A DNA stretch of 64,000 nucleotides from Bacillota bacterium (GTDB taxonomy: Bacteria; Sysuimicrobiota; Sysuimicrobiia; Sysuimicrobiales; Segetimicrobiaceae), in assembly GCA_021324295.1 (NCBI GenBank), contig JAJPJJ010000044.1, forward strand, positions 1 through 64,000, given 5' to 3'. This document shows, one piece after another, positions 7,843 through 15,943 of the stretch. A program made the position numbers and the translations under genes. The stretch's first letter is position 1. Every line of letters starts with the position of its first letter. Below the pieces are notes generated by a model. That model searched no databases. It saw only the letters and a list, made by a program, of their open reading frames with translations, and was not told the origin of the DNA.

Positions 7843-8208
7843 ATGCCACGACGCAGCCGCTCGTGGAAGGACCTCAAGCAGGAGCTGCTCCGGAACGAGA
7901 CAGTCCGACAAGCGTACGAGGACTTGGAGCCGGAGTTTCAGGCTGCCCGGGCCGTGATCGCGCTGCGCGCCACGCGCGGTCTCACGCAGGAGCAGCTGGC
8001 CGCGCGAGCACACGTCCAACGCCCTGTCCTCAGTCGGATTGAGGGGGCCAAAGTCATTCCGGCGATCCCCACGCTCGAGCGCTTGGCAGCCGCGCTCAAT
8101 GCCAAGGTCGAGATCCGGTTCGTGAATCACAGAAACAAGCCGCTGCCACGTGTCCCGTCGATCCGCGTTGGTGGTGCCGCGTTCGCCATGCATGAACGAG
8201 TCAGATAG
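7843..8208 (+). CDS. HigA-type XRE antitoxin
   Basis: A 121-residue protein with a helix-turn-helix at ~40-95 (LTQEQLAARAHVQRPVLSRIE, then IPTLERLAAALN), the XRE fold of HigA antitoxins. The N-terminal ~35 residues (SWKDLKQELLRNETVRQAYE) match the usual toxin-wrapping helix that starts KxxLL..PEVRxAYE. It should neutralise the preceding toxin and, as a dimer, bind the palindrome in the operon promoter. ATG follows GAGGAGGG at good spacing and the gene lies 6 bp after the toxin stop. Confidence 0.9.
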   Translation: MPRRSRSWKDLKQELLRNETVRQAYEDLEPEFQAARAVIALRATRGLTQEQLAARAHVQRPVLSRIEGAKVIPAIPTLERLAAALNAKVEIRFVNHRNKPLPRVPSIRVGGAAFAMHERVR

Positions 8209-8379
8209 TATGGGACGATTTCACAGCCGGGTTGGTGGCCGTTAGACCGGCCCAGGAGAGACTGGAGTGGCTGCAATGAGTTCCGGCTCGGGTCCCGTTC
8301 CGTTCCAGCTCAAGAAATTTGTCTTACGATCCGGCCGGGTTCGGAACGGTGAGCGACCGTCTAGAAACGTTGAAAAACC

Positions 8380-8454
8380 TGGTGGGCGAGGCAGGGGTCG
8401 AACCCGCGACCTCCTCGGTGTAAGCGAGGCGCTCTTCCGCTGAGCTACTCGCCC
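8380..8454 (-). tRNA. tRNA-Val (anticodon TAC), CCA encoded
   Basis: The minus strand reads GGGCGAG-TA-GCTC ... GAGC-G-CCTCG-CTTACAC-CGAGG ... T-arm TTCGACC ... CTCGCCC-A-CCA. All four stems pair, the anticodon loop CTTACAC carries TAC (Val), and CCA is encoded at 8380-8382. It lies 31 bp after the murA stop on the same strand but has its own extended -10 in the gap. Confidence 0.95.
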
Positions 8455-8461
8455 ACAGGCC

Positions 8462-8470
8462 AGTATAGCA
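8462..8470 (-). promoter_or_regulatory. Extended -10 promoter element for tRNA-Val
   Basis: TGCTATACT on the minus strand, in the short gap after murA. The -10 hexamer ends 7 bp before the mature tRNA 5' end, so transcription should begin at or within a base or two of it. No -35 hexamer is visible, as expected for an extended -10 promoter. Confidence 0.65.
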
Positions 8471-8485
8471 GGCGGCGGGCTCCCG

Positions 8486-9742
8486 CTACGTGGCGATCCG
8501 CTGCACCTGCGCGCCCAGGCTCCGCAGCTTGTCCTCGAGCGCCTCGTAGCCGCGGTCCAGGTTCTCGACGTTGGTGATCTGCGTCTCCCCGCGCGCCTGG
8601 AGGGCAGCGACGACCATCGCAGCGCCCGCGCGGATGTCCACCGCCTCGACCGGCGCGCCCGTGAGGTACGGCACGCCCGTGATCGTCGCCGTGTCGCCCT
8701 CGACGCGGATGTCCGCGCCCATCCGGCGCAACTCGTCGACGTATCCGAAGCGCTTCTCAAAGATCGTCTCACGGATCGCGCTCCGGCCGGGCACCGTGGC
8801 AAGCATCGCCGCGCACTGCGGATGGAGGTCCGTGGCAAACCCGGGATACGGCGCCGTGTCCACATCGATCGGGCGCAGCGCCCCCTCCACCCGGACCCGC
8901 ACGCCCGTGGGGTCGCTGTCCACGGTGACCCCGGCGTCGGCGAGCTTGGTGAGCGGCGCGGTAATGTGCTCGGGGATGAGGTCCTCGATCAGGACATCGC
9001 CGTGCGTCGCGGCCGCCGCGATGAGATAGGTCCCCGCCTCGATGCGGTCCGGGATGATCGCGTAGGTGGCGCCGTGGAGATCCCTCGCCCCTTCCACCGT
9101 GATGGTGCTGGTGCCGGCGCCCCGAACGCGCGCGCCCATGAGAGAGAGGAACACGGCGGTATCGACGACCTCGGGCTCGCGGGCGGCGTTCTGCAGCACG
9201 GTGATCCCCGGCGTGCGGGAGGCGGCCAGCATCAGGTTGATCGTCGTGCCCACGCTGCTGCGCGGCACGTAGAACGTCGCGGGCACGAGGCGGCGGGCGT
9301 GCGCCTTGAGGTAGCCGTGCTCGGTCACGACGTGCGCGCCGAGCGTCTCGAACCCGCGGATATGAAAGTCGACCGGCCGGCTCCCGATCACGCATCCGCC
9401 GGGGAGCGGCACCTCGGCCCGCCCGAGCCGGGCCAGCAGCATACCGGCCGTATAGATCGACGCCCGCATCTGGCGGCAGAGGCCGTACGGCGCCACATGG
9501 CCGCTGACCTCCCGGCTGTCCAGCTCCAGACGGCCGTTGTCCTGGAGGGCGGCGCGCACGCCGAGGGCGCGCAGGATCTCGAGCAGGGTCAGCACGTCGC
9601 GGCAGCGCGGCACGTTCTCGATGATCGAGCGGTCGGGGGCCAGCGCGGCCGCGGCGATGATCGCGAGGGAGCTGTTCTTGGCGCCCGCCACCCGGATCCG
9701 CCCGCGGAGCTGGACCCCGCCGCTGATGAGGAGGCGCTCCAC
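8486..9742 (-). CDS. murA: UDP-N-acetylglucosamine 1-carboxyvinyltransferase
   Basis: Transfers enolpyruvate from PEP to UDP-GlcNAc, the first committed step of peptidoglycan synthesis, in the cytoplasm. The N-terminus (LLISGGVQLRGRIRVAGAKN) holds the UDP-GlcNAc site with its Lys-Asn pair. The active-site loop is PLPGGCVIGSRPVDFHIRG; the Cys is the PEP/fosfomycin residue, so the enzyme should be fosfomycin sensitive. Near the C-terminus IRAGAAMVVAALQARGET is also characteristic. From GTG 9742 the protein is 418 residues, the usual length; the ORF's extra ~78 N-terminal residues overlap the upstream gene. It sits 28 bp downstream of the IreB-family gene and is probably cotranscribed with it. 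Confidence 0.95.
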   Translation of the reverse strand: MERLLISGGVQLRGRIRVAGAKNSSLAIIAAAALAPDRSIIENVPRCRDVLTLLEILRALGVRAALQDNGRLELDSREVSGHVAPYGLCRQMRASIYTAGMLLARLGRAEVPLPGGCVIGSRPVDFHIRGFETLGAHVVTEHGYLKAHARRLVPATFYVPRSSVGTTINLMLAASRTPGITVLQNAAREPEVVDTAVFLSLMGARVRGAGTSTITVEGARDLHGATYAIIPDRIEAGTYLIAAAATHGDVLIEDLIPEHITAPLTKLADAGVTVDSDPTGVRVRVEGALRPIDVDTAPYPGFATDLHPQCAAMLATVPGRSAIRETIFEKRFGYVDELRRMGADIRVEGDTATITGVPYLTGAPVEAVDIRAGAAMVVAALQARGETQITNVENLDRGYEALEDKLRSLGAQVQRIAT

Positions 9743-9770
9743 CCGGGTGCCGGTGCCGCCGGCGACTGCG

Positions 9771-10061
9771 TCAGCGCGAGCCAGCGGTGGTCCCCCCGAA
9801 GGCAACCTGCACGTAGCACCGGACGAGCTCCTCGAGGAGGCGGTCCCGGTCGATCTGCCGGATGAGCGTGCGGGCGTCCTTGTAGCTCGTGATGTATGTG
9901 GGGTCGCCGGAGACGAGATACCCCACGATCTGATCGACAGGGTTATACCCGCGCTCCGCCAGGGCGTCGTATACATACCGCAGCGCCTCGCGGACGTCCC
10001 GGAGCTGCCTCGCGCCGACCCGGAAGATGCCCGTCTTCTCCTGCTCTCCCATGCCGCTCAT
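9771..10061 (-). CDS. ireB: IreB family regulatory protein (UPF0297)
   Basis: A 96-residue protein. Residues ~20-80 match the IreB/UPF0297 family almost throughout: [22 protein letters not shown], then [19 protein letters not shown] and [10 protein letters not shown]. In Enterococcus faecalis IreB is phosphorylated by the PASTA kinase IreK and limits cephalosporin tolerance. In most Firmicutes the gene is next to ruvX/yqgF; here it directly precedes murA, so a link to cell-wall synthesis is plausible by context. ATG 10061 has GGAGGG close upstream. The family is largely confined to Firmicutes-like lineages, a useful taxonomic clue. Confidence 0.9.
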   Translation of the reverse strand: MSGMGEQEKTGIFRVGARQLRDVREALRYVYDALAERGYNPVDQIVGYLVSGDPTYITSYKDARTLIRQIDRDRLLEELVRCYVQVAFGGTTAGSR

Positions 10062-10077
10062 CGCACCCTCCCACCTC

Positions 10078-10836
10078 TCACGGACGGGCGACACCGGGGG
10101 CGTGCCCACTCGGCGGCCGGGTCCCCACGTGGATCGCCGCGATCCCCGTCAACAGATTGTGGTAGCAGACCCGCTCGAATCCCGCACGCACGAGCATCGC
10201 CGCGAACGCGTCCTGGTCGGGCCACTCGCGGATCGACGTCGGGAGATAGAGGTACGCGTCCGCGTGCCGGGAGGCGAGCCGCCCGAGCCACGGCATCAGG
10301 GTAAACGAGTACAGGTCGTACAGGCGCGCGAGCACCGCGTGCCGCGGCCGGCTGAACTCCAGCACCGCGAGCTGGCCGCCGGGACGGAGCACCCGCCGAA
10401 GCTCCCGCAGGGCGGACGCGGGGTGCACGACGTTCCGGATCCCGAACCCGACCGTCGCGGCATCGAACGCCGCATCCGGCAGGGCCAGCGCCTCGGCGTC
10501 GCCCTGGGCGAACCGGCAGACCGCGCCCGTGCCCGCGGCGGCTGCGCGCCGGCGGGCGATCCGCAGCATCTCCTCGCTGACATCGATGCCGACCACCCGC
10601 CCCCGGGCGCCGACGCGACGGGCCAGCAGGAGGGCGAGGTCACCGGTCCCGCAGCACACGTCCAGCCCCCGCCCGCCCGGGCGGAGATCGAGCAGCCGCA
10701 CCGTCGCCTCCTTCCACCTCCGATGCAGCCCGGCGCTGATCACCGCGTTGGTCAGATCGTACCGGTGAGCGATCGCCCCGAACATCCGCCGGACGTACCG
10801 GGCCTTCTCCTCCTCGGTGGCGAGGCCGCGCCCCAC
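10078..10836 (-). CDS. menG: Demethylmenaquinone/ubiquinone methyltransferase MenG/UbiE
   Basis: SAM-dependent C-methyltransferase of the last step of menaquinone (or of ubiquinone) synthesis. Residues ~10-30 read [20 protein letters not shown]. The SAM-binding motif is [15 protein letters not shown], followed by [18 protein letters not shown] and LAVLEFSRP, all family signatures. GTG 10836 is chosen because GGAGGG lies 7 bases upstream, giving 252 residues; the ORF reaches 10977 with low-complexity sequence unlike the family. It is 16 bp upstream of ireB, so menG-ireB-murA may be one operon. MenG is preferred over UbiE from the apparent Gram-positive-type lineage. Confidence 0.9.
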   Translation of the reverse strand: MGRGLATEEEKARYVRRMFGAIAHRYDLTNAVISAGLHRRWKEATVRLLDLRPGGRGLDVCCGTGDLALLLARRVGARGRVVGIDVSEEMLRIARRRAAAAGTGAVCRFAQGDAEALALPDAAFDAATVGFGIRNVVHPASALRELRRVLRPGGQLAVLEFSRPRHAVLARLYDLYSFTLMPWLGRLASRHADAYLYLPTSIREWPDQDAFAAMLVRAGFERVCYHNLLTGIAAIHVGTRPPSGHAPGVARP

Positions 10837-11091
10837 CCGCAGGCCCTCCACGCCCGAGGACGCGTCGGGGCGGGGGACCGGCGCGCCACCGCGCCCCGCC
10901 CCGGGGCCCTCGGCAGCGGGCGCACCGCCGGAGTGCTGGCGCGGCCCGCACGGGGGGAGGCCGGCTCGCTCCATCACGGAAGGGCGGGGTGACGGCCTGG
11001 CACGCTGCGTCAGGGCCTCCTGCGCGGGAAATCAAGGAGGTACTGTTCGCCCCCGGGAGAACCTTTCCTGTGCGTGCGGGGAGAGCTCCAC

Positions 11092-12417
11092 ATGGGGGGT
11101 GGCGGCATGGCGATGGTCAGACGGTGGACAGCGCTCGCGGCGGTGGCCGCGGTCGCGGTGGCCCTCGCGCAGGCGGGCGCCGGTGCGCAGGCGCCGATCG
11201 CGCTCCGGTACTACTATCCGGTGGGAGCCTCGGGACCGCTCAACAGGCTCATGACCGAGATGGTCAACGACTTCAACGCCTCCCATCCCGGGATCCGGGT
11301 CGAGCCGGTCTTCGCGGGCAACTACGTGGAGGCGATGGCCAAGGCGATGACGGCCGTCCTCGGCGGGACGCCGCCCGACCTCGCGGTGCTGGACACGCCG
11401 GAGCTGTACTCCCTGCTGGACCGCAACGCGATCATCCCCCTCGACGACCTGATCGCGCAATCCGGCGGGGCCAGGTGGCTCGATGACTTCTACGGCGCGC
11501 TCCTCCTCAACGCCCGTGCAAACGGGCACGTCTACAGCATCCCCTGGCAGCGTAGCACCCCGATCTTCTACTACAACAAGGACATGTTCCGCAAGGCCGG
11601 GCTGGATCCGAACCGGCCGCCCAAGAACTGGACGGAGCTCGCGGCGTACGGGCAGAAGCTCACGGTCCGCGACGCGAGCGACCGGGTGACCCAATGGGGC
11701 GTCGAGGCGCCGGTCGCCGATACCTCGCCGTGGGTGTTCCAGGGGTTCCTGATCGAGGCGGGCGCCAAGTACTTCGACACCGAGACCGGGAAGTGGGTGA
11801 AGTTCAACTCGCCGGAGGCGGTCTCGGCCCTCCAGTTCATCCTGGACCTGCAGCGCAAGTACAAGGTGCACCCGCCCGGGCCCACCAGCAAAGCGTTCTG
11901 GGACCAGGTCCCGCAGGACTTCATCCAGCAGAAGGTGGCGATGATCTACTCGACCACCGGCAACATGACGTTCATCCGGACGAACGCCAAATTCGAGTGG
12001 AACGCCGCGTTCATGCCGGCCGGGAAGCGGTACGGGGCGCCCACCGGCGGCGGCAGCTTCTACATCTTCAACAAGATCCCGCAGGACCACGTGCAGGCGG
12101 CGTGGACGTTCATTCGCTGGATGACAGAGCCGGCGCAGGCGGCGCGGTGGAGCATCGGCAGCGGGTACGTGCCGATCCGCAAGACCGAGCTGTCGGCCCC
12201 GGCGTTCGCGGCCTACCTGAAGCAGGTGCCCCAGGCGCTCACCGCGACCCTGCAGCTGCGGGTCGCCGGCGAGCAGATGACGATCCACGACGTCGACCAG
12301 ATCGGCACGATCCTGGTGACGGCGATCCAGGCGGCGCAGTCGGGACGGCTCAGCCCCCAGGCCGCGCTGGACCAGGCGCAGCGAGACGCGACCGCCATCT
12401 TGCAGAAGTACCAGTAG
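11092..12417 (+). CDS. ABC sugar/glycerol-3-phosphate-type substrate-binding protein
   Basis: Extracytoplasmic solute receptor of the UgpB/MalE class, 441 residues from ATG 11092 (GGGGAGAG upstream). Residues ~5-32 are a signal peptide (MVRRWTALAAVAAVAVALA... then AGAQA cleavage) with no lipobox Cys. The mature part begins IALRYYYPVG and has the family's pattern, with FNASHPGIRVEPVFAGNY and YSIPWQRSTPIFYYNKDMFR. The C-terminal helices include AAWTFIRWMTEPAQAARW. It is followed by two permease genes but no ATPase; an MsmX/UgpC-like shared ATPase elsewhere would be needed. The UgpB-like look suggests a phosphorylated polyol or sugar, but the substrate cannot be told. Confidence 0.92.
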   Translation: MGGGGMAMVRRWTALAAVAAVAVALAQAGAGAQAPIALRYYYPVGASGPLNRLMTEMVNDFNASHPGIRVEPVFAGNYVEAMAKAMTAVLGGTPPDLAVLDTPELYSLLDRNAIIPLDDLIAQSGGARWLDDFYGALLLNARANGHVYSIPWQRSTPIFYYNKDMFRKAGLDPNRPPKNWTELAAYGQKLTVRDASDRVTQWGVEAPVADTSPWVFQGFLIEAGAKYFDTETGKWVKFNSPEAVSALQFILDLQRKYKVHPPGPTSKAFWDQVPQDFIQQKVAMIYSTTGNMTFIRTNAKFEWNAAFMPAGKRYGAPTGGGSFYIFNKIPQDHVQAAWTFIRWMTEPAQAARWSIGSGYVPIRKTELSAPAFAAYLKQVPQALTATLQLRVAGEQMTIHDVDQIGTILVTAIQAAQSGRLSPQAALDQAQRDATAILQKYQ

Positions 12418-12528
12418 CCGGCCCTGTCCATCGCGGAGGCGTCCTGGCAAGCGGCGTGCGGCAGGAACTCCTGCGACGGCGCCCTGGTGCGGCATCGCGC
12501 AGGCCCGGCGGCGGGGCGATAGGAGATC

Positions 12529-13470
12529 ATGCAGGACCAGACTGAGGTCCGGCGCTTCGTGGCGAGCCCGGTCGCCCTCGCGCGGCCCGCCGCCCTGCGA
12601 CGGCGGTGGCGGGTGCAGCCGTATCTGTTCCTGCTGCCGTCGCTCGCGTTCCTCGCGACCTTCACCTACTACCCGATCCTGTCCTCGCTCGAGATGAGCC
12701 TGTACCGGGTCACCGCCACGGTATCGCATCCCACCTTCACGGGCCTGCGCAACTACGCCGGGTTGGCCACAGACCCGATCTTCCGGCAGGTGCTGCGCAA
12801 CAGCGCGGAGTTCCTCGCCGGCACGGTCCCGGTCACGGTCGCGCTGGCGCTCGTGCTCGCCCTTCTCCTCAACCGCGCGCACGCGCTCACCACGCCGTTC
12901 CGGACGGCGTTCTTCTACCCGACCCTCCTGCCGCTCGTCGGGGCCGCGGCGATCTGGCTGTTCGTGTACACGCCGGGGTACGGGCTGATCGACGTGTACC
13001 TGCGGGCGATCGTGGGCGGCGGCGTGAACTGGCTGGGGTCGCCCGCGCTGGCGCTACCGGCGGTGATGATCCTCACGATCTGGAAGAACGCCGGGTACTA
13101 CATGCTGTTCTACCTGGCCGGCCTGCAGACGATCCCCGCCGAGCTGTACGAGGCTGGCCGCCTGGAAGGCGCCTCGGGGTGGCAGCAGTTCCGGGCGATC
13201 ACGTTTCCGCTGCTCGGCCCCACCACCCTGTTTGTCCTGCTGATCGCCAGCATCAACGCGTTCCAGTCGGTGGACCAGATCTGGCTGATGACCGGCGGCG
13301 GCCCTGACAACACGACGAACCTCCTCCTCTTCTACATCTACCAGGTGGCGTTCATGTTCTTCGACCTCGGCAAGGCGGCCGCGCTCACGGTGTTCCTGCT
13401 CGCGGTGCTCATGGCGATCGCCGCCTTGAGCTTTGGGGTCCTGGAGCGGCGGATCCATTACGAGGTGTAG
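12529..13470 (+). CDS. ABC sugar permease, MalF/UgpA type
   Basis: A 313-residue inner-membrane protein with about six transmembrane helices. The EAA loop that contacts the ATPase is EAGRLEGASGWQQFRAITFP at ~205-225. The first helix begins near residue 30 (YLFLLPSLAFLATFTYYP), as in UgpA/MalF. ATG 12529 follows AGGAG. The binding-protein gene ends 111 bp upstream and the partner permease begins 1 bp downstream. Confidence 0.94.
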   Translation: MQDQTEVRRFVASPVALARPAALRRRWRVQPYLFLLPSLAFLATFTYYPILSSLEMSLYRVTATVSHPTFTGLRNYAGLATDPIFRQVLRNSAEFLAGTVPVTVALALVLALLLNRAHALTTPFRTAFFYPTLLPLVGAAAIWLFVYTPGYGLIDVYLRAIVGGGVNWLGSPALALPAVMILTIWKNAGYYMLFYLAGLQTIPAELYEAGRLEGASGWQQFRAITFPLLGPTTLFVLLIASINAFQSVDQIWLMTGGGPDNTTNLLLFYIYQVAFMFFDLGKAAALTVFLLAVLMAIAALSFGVLERRIHYEV

Positions 13471-13471
13471 G

Positions 13472-14311
13472 GTGACGCCGCGAGGCTCCCGCCAGCTCGT
13501 CACGGCGCTCTGGGCGCTGGGGGTCGGGGCCATGGCGTTCGTCTGGGTGTTCCCGCTGCTCTGGGCGTTTTCCACGTCGCTACGGGCCCCCGGGCAGCTC
13601 GGTTCCCAGATCGCGTCGCTGTGGGTCCACCACCCCACGTTCGCCAACTTCCGGGAGGCGTGGTCCGACGCGCCGTTCCTGCGCCTCTACTACAACACCG
13701 CGGTCGTCGTGTTCGGCATCCTGGGGGTGCAGCTCGTCACGATCACGCTCGCGGCGTACGCGTTCGCGCGCCTCCAGTTTCCCGGCCGCGACCTGCTGTT
13801 CCGCCTGTTCCTCCTGCAGCTCATGGTCGCGCCGTCCGCCCTGATCCTGCCGAACTTCGTGACGATCCGCGCGCTCGGGCTCCTCAACACGCGGCTGGGG
13901 ATCATGATCCCGTACTTCGCCTCGGCGTTCGGGACGTTTCTCCTCCGGCAGGCGTTCCGCAGCGTGCCGCGGGACCTCGAGGACGCCGCGGCGATCGACG
14001 GCTGCAACAGCCTGCAGACGATCTGGCACGTGTTCGTCCCGCTCGCACGCCCGACCCTCGTGGCGTTCTCGATCGTGAGCATCGTCTACCACTACAACGA
14101 GTTCCTCTGGCCGCTCATCATCACCGATACCGAGCGGGCCCGCACCGTCACGGTCGGCCTGGCGTCGTTCACGCAGTCGGCGGAGTCCGGGGCACAGTGG
14201 AACCTGATCGCCGCGGGCACGGTGATCGTGATCCTGCCGTTGCTCGCGGTGTTCGTGCTGTTCCAGCGCAAGTTCGTGGAGAGCTTCATGTACTCGGGCC
14301 TCAAGGGCTGA
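13472..14311 (+). CDS. ABC sugar permease, MalG/UgpE type
   Basis: A 279-residue inner-membrane permease that pairs with the preceding MalF-type protein. Hydrophobic helices begin at ~10 (LVTALWALGVGAMAFVWVFP). The EAA loop is EDAAAIDGCNSLQTIWHVFVP, and the C-terminus QRKFVESFMYSGLKG is a hallmark of MalG-type proteins. The GTG at 13472, one base after the upstream stop, is the natural start; the longer ORF overlaps the previous gene. It ends 43 bp before tRNA-Met. Confidence 0.93.
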   Translation: MTPRGSRQLVTALWALGVGAMAFVWVFPLLWAFSTSLRAPGQLGSQIASLWVHHPTFANFREAWSDAPFLRLYYNTAVVVFGILGVQLVTITLAAYAFARLQFPGRDLLFRLFLLQLMVAPSALILPNFVTIRALGLLNTRLGIMIPYFASAFGTFLLRQAFRSVPRDLEDAAAIDGCNSLQTIWHVFVPLARPTLVAFSIVSIVYHYNEFLWPLIITDTERARTVTVGLASFTQSAESGAQWNLIAAGTVIVILPLLAVFVLFQRKFVESFMYSGLKG

Positions 14312-14337
14312 GCGGCCCCGCGGCACGGCCGGGCCTG

Positions 14338-14346
14338 TGCTATAAT
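14338..14346 (+). promoter_or_regulatory. Extended -10 promoter element for tRNA-Met
   Basis: TGCTATAAT ends 8 bp before the mature tRNA 5' end. It is nearly identical to the element before tRNA-Val. No -35 hexamer is evident in the GC-rich sequence upstream. Confidence 0.7.
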
Positions 14347-14354
14347 CCTCGCGA

Positions 14355-14425
14355 GGGCCCGTAGCTCAAGGGCAGAGCATCCGGCTCATAACCGGCGGAT
14401 CCAGGTTCGAGCCCTGGCGGGCCCA
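14355..14425 (+). tRNA. tRNA-Met (anticodon CAT)
   Basis: Reads GGGCCCG-TA-GCTC-AAGGGCA-GAGC ... CCGG-CTCATAA-CCGG ... CCAGG-TTCGAGC-CCTGG-CGGGCCC-A. The acceptor, D, anticodon and T stems all pair. The D-loop is short (7 nt), making a 71-nt molecule, and CCA is not encoded. CAT can be elongator Met, initiator or lysidine-modified Ile2; the perfect G1-C72 pair argues against a typical initiator. Its 3' half is duplicated at 7301-7341. Confidence 0.92.
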
Positions 14426-14866
14426 AGTTGACAAGGGCTTGCGAGTGGGCCCCCTCGCTGGTCCCTCCCTTGCACCGCCATCGTTGGGGGGACGAGATCT
14501 CGCGCGCTCGATGGCAACCGTGCCCTCGGGCCATCGAGCTCCGGATGGCGGCAACCGACGAAGTCAACCTGAGCTGGTTCCATGGAATCGGTTTCGAAGC
14601 GCACCATCCCAGGGAGCGGAGAGCGCGGGGGCCCACCGGGTCTACGGTCGGCGTGCGGCCTCGAACGCGCGGCCTTCGCTGGCCACCGGCACGGAAGGGG
14701 AAGGGTACGGGCAGCGCAACGGTCGAGGGTCGACCCCGGGGCATGCCCGGGACCGGGGCCCCCGCCCTCCGTTGCCGCTCGCGGCAGCACGAGCCCCCCG
14801 GAGGACGGCGCTCCAGACCCGAGAAGAGGGACCGGTCCGCTGTCCCGCCCCGCGCGTGTGCGCCTG
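14426..14866. other. Intergenic region with no gene recognised
   Basis: About 440 bp between tRNA-Met and the stress protein. All frames are open on both strands because of base composition, but none has a plausible start and family resemblance. It contains a TTGACA at 14428 without a partner -10 and several GC-rich inverted repeats. A weak likeness on the minus strand to the 24.3-kb element is noted but not claimed. Confidence 0.5.
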
Positions 14867-15508
14867 CTATCGGCCCCCTGCGCGCAACCGCTCGATCTCC
14901 AGCGCCTGCTCGGCCACGAGACGCTTGAGGCGCGCGTTTTCCGCTTCGAGGCCCTCCCGCGCGCCCGCCTCCTCGTGCGCCACGCCCCGCCGCGAGGTGC
15001 CCCCGGTCACCACGTCCTCGACCGGACGGCGGTCGGGCGCGACCGGCGGCTCCGGCGCGGGCCCGGTCGGCGCAGGAGCCACGGCTGCTTGCGGCTGGAC
15101 TCCGCGCTCCGGCGCACCCCCGTACGCGGGGGCGCCGGGCGCCGCCGCCTCGCCGGGCACCTGCACCCATCGCCCCTGGCGCTGCCCGTAGACGTGCACA
15201 CCCCGCGCACCGGCCTCCCGCAGCAGGCGGCCCGCGCGCCCGCTGTCCCGGTGTGCGCGGACCACCACCATCGTCGCGCCGCGATCGATCTGGTCGTCAT
15301 ACCAGCGGGCATCCTGATCGGGGATCCCCTGCGCCTCGAGGCTCGATGCGTCCTCCCCCATCCGGAAGAGGCGCTCGAACCAGCCCTTGAAGGTATTGCT
15401 GCGGTCGGTGACCGAGTAGTCCGCGCGCGCCACACCGGCATCCCGCAGCGCATCCACCGCTCGATCCGCTGTCGCCCGATCGTCGAACAGACCGATCACG
15501 TATTCCAT
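14867..15508 (-). CDS. General stress protein 17M-like (YflT-type) with coiled-coil tail
   Basis: A 213-residue protein. Residues 1-110 match the heat/stress-induced 17M-like domain: MEYVIGLFDDRATADRAVDA, then GATMVVVRAH and GRAGRLLREAGARGVHVYG. That fold is a ferredoxin-like dodecin/DUF1269-type domain found in stress regulons. Residues ~115-180 are Pro/Ala-rich and probably disordered. The last ~30 (LEAENARLKRLVAEQALEIE) are a leucine-zipper-like coiled coil, suggesting oligomerisation. ATG 15508 has GGGGGA seven bases upstream. Biochemical role unknown. Confidence 0.75.
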   Translation of the reverse strand: MEYVIGLFDDRATADRAVDALRDAGVARADYSVTDRSNTFKGWFERLFRMGEDASSLEAQGIPDQDARWYDDQIDRGATMVVVRAHRDSGRAGRLLREAGARGVHVYGQRQGRWVQVPGEAAAPGAPAYGGAPERGVQPQAAVAPAPTGPAPEPPVAPDRRPVEDVVTGGTSRRGVAHEEAGAREGLEAENARLKRLVAEQALEIERLRAGGR

Positions 15509-15943
15509 CGCCATTCCCCCTGACGCGTGCCACGCTCCGAGCCCCGTTGAGTTTTTCCCCGCGCGCGGCCCGCTCAAGCCCCGGCTGCGGACCCAGTCGC
15601 GGCCGCCGCCGAGCGCTGCTCCGGCGCGGGCGGGGTCGGCTGCGCCGCGTCGGCGCCTTCACGCGGGCCGGCCGATCGCGCATGCGGCCCGGCACGGCGC
15701 GCGAACCCGGGTCCGGCACGCACGCCGGGGGAACGGGAAAAATTGTCTGGGTGGTTTTCGACGGCCTCGCAGCGCCGATCCCGCACCGTTTGCCGGATCG
15801 AGGGCCTGGGCGGCGGATCCGACACCCCTCGGTTGGACTAGGCCCTGCCCCCGGGGCTCAACCCCCGAAGGGATGCGTGATGACTCACAACACCCCCTCG
15901 CCCGTCCGCTGCGGAGGGTGCACGAGAGCAAGGAGGGTCCTGT
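15509..15943. other. Divergent intergenic region, no gene recognised
   Basis: About 435 bp between the divergently transcribed stress-protein and oxalate decarboxylase genes. It should hold both promoters, but no hexamer pair with good spacing stands out. Open frames here run through from neighbouring shadows and lack family resemblance. Confidence 0.5.

Noticed and set aside
11034-11041. AAGGAGGT upstream of the sugar-binding protein as its ribosome-binding site
   Set aside because: It is more than 50 bp from the ATG at 11092, and no standard start codon follows at usable distance; a CTG-initiated leader peptide is possible but unsupported.
11032-12882. 616-codon minus-strand ORF opposite the sugar-binding protein gene
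   Set aside because: Antisense shadow: the protein is Arg/His-rich with no family resemblance, while the plus-strand frame encodes a clear UgpB-type receptor.
7301-14425. Integrated element bounded by the two tRNA-Met copies
   Set aside because: The fragment lies upstream of the intact tRNA in the same orientation, the wrong polarity, and the interval contains murA, menG and tRNA-Val.
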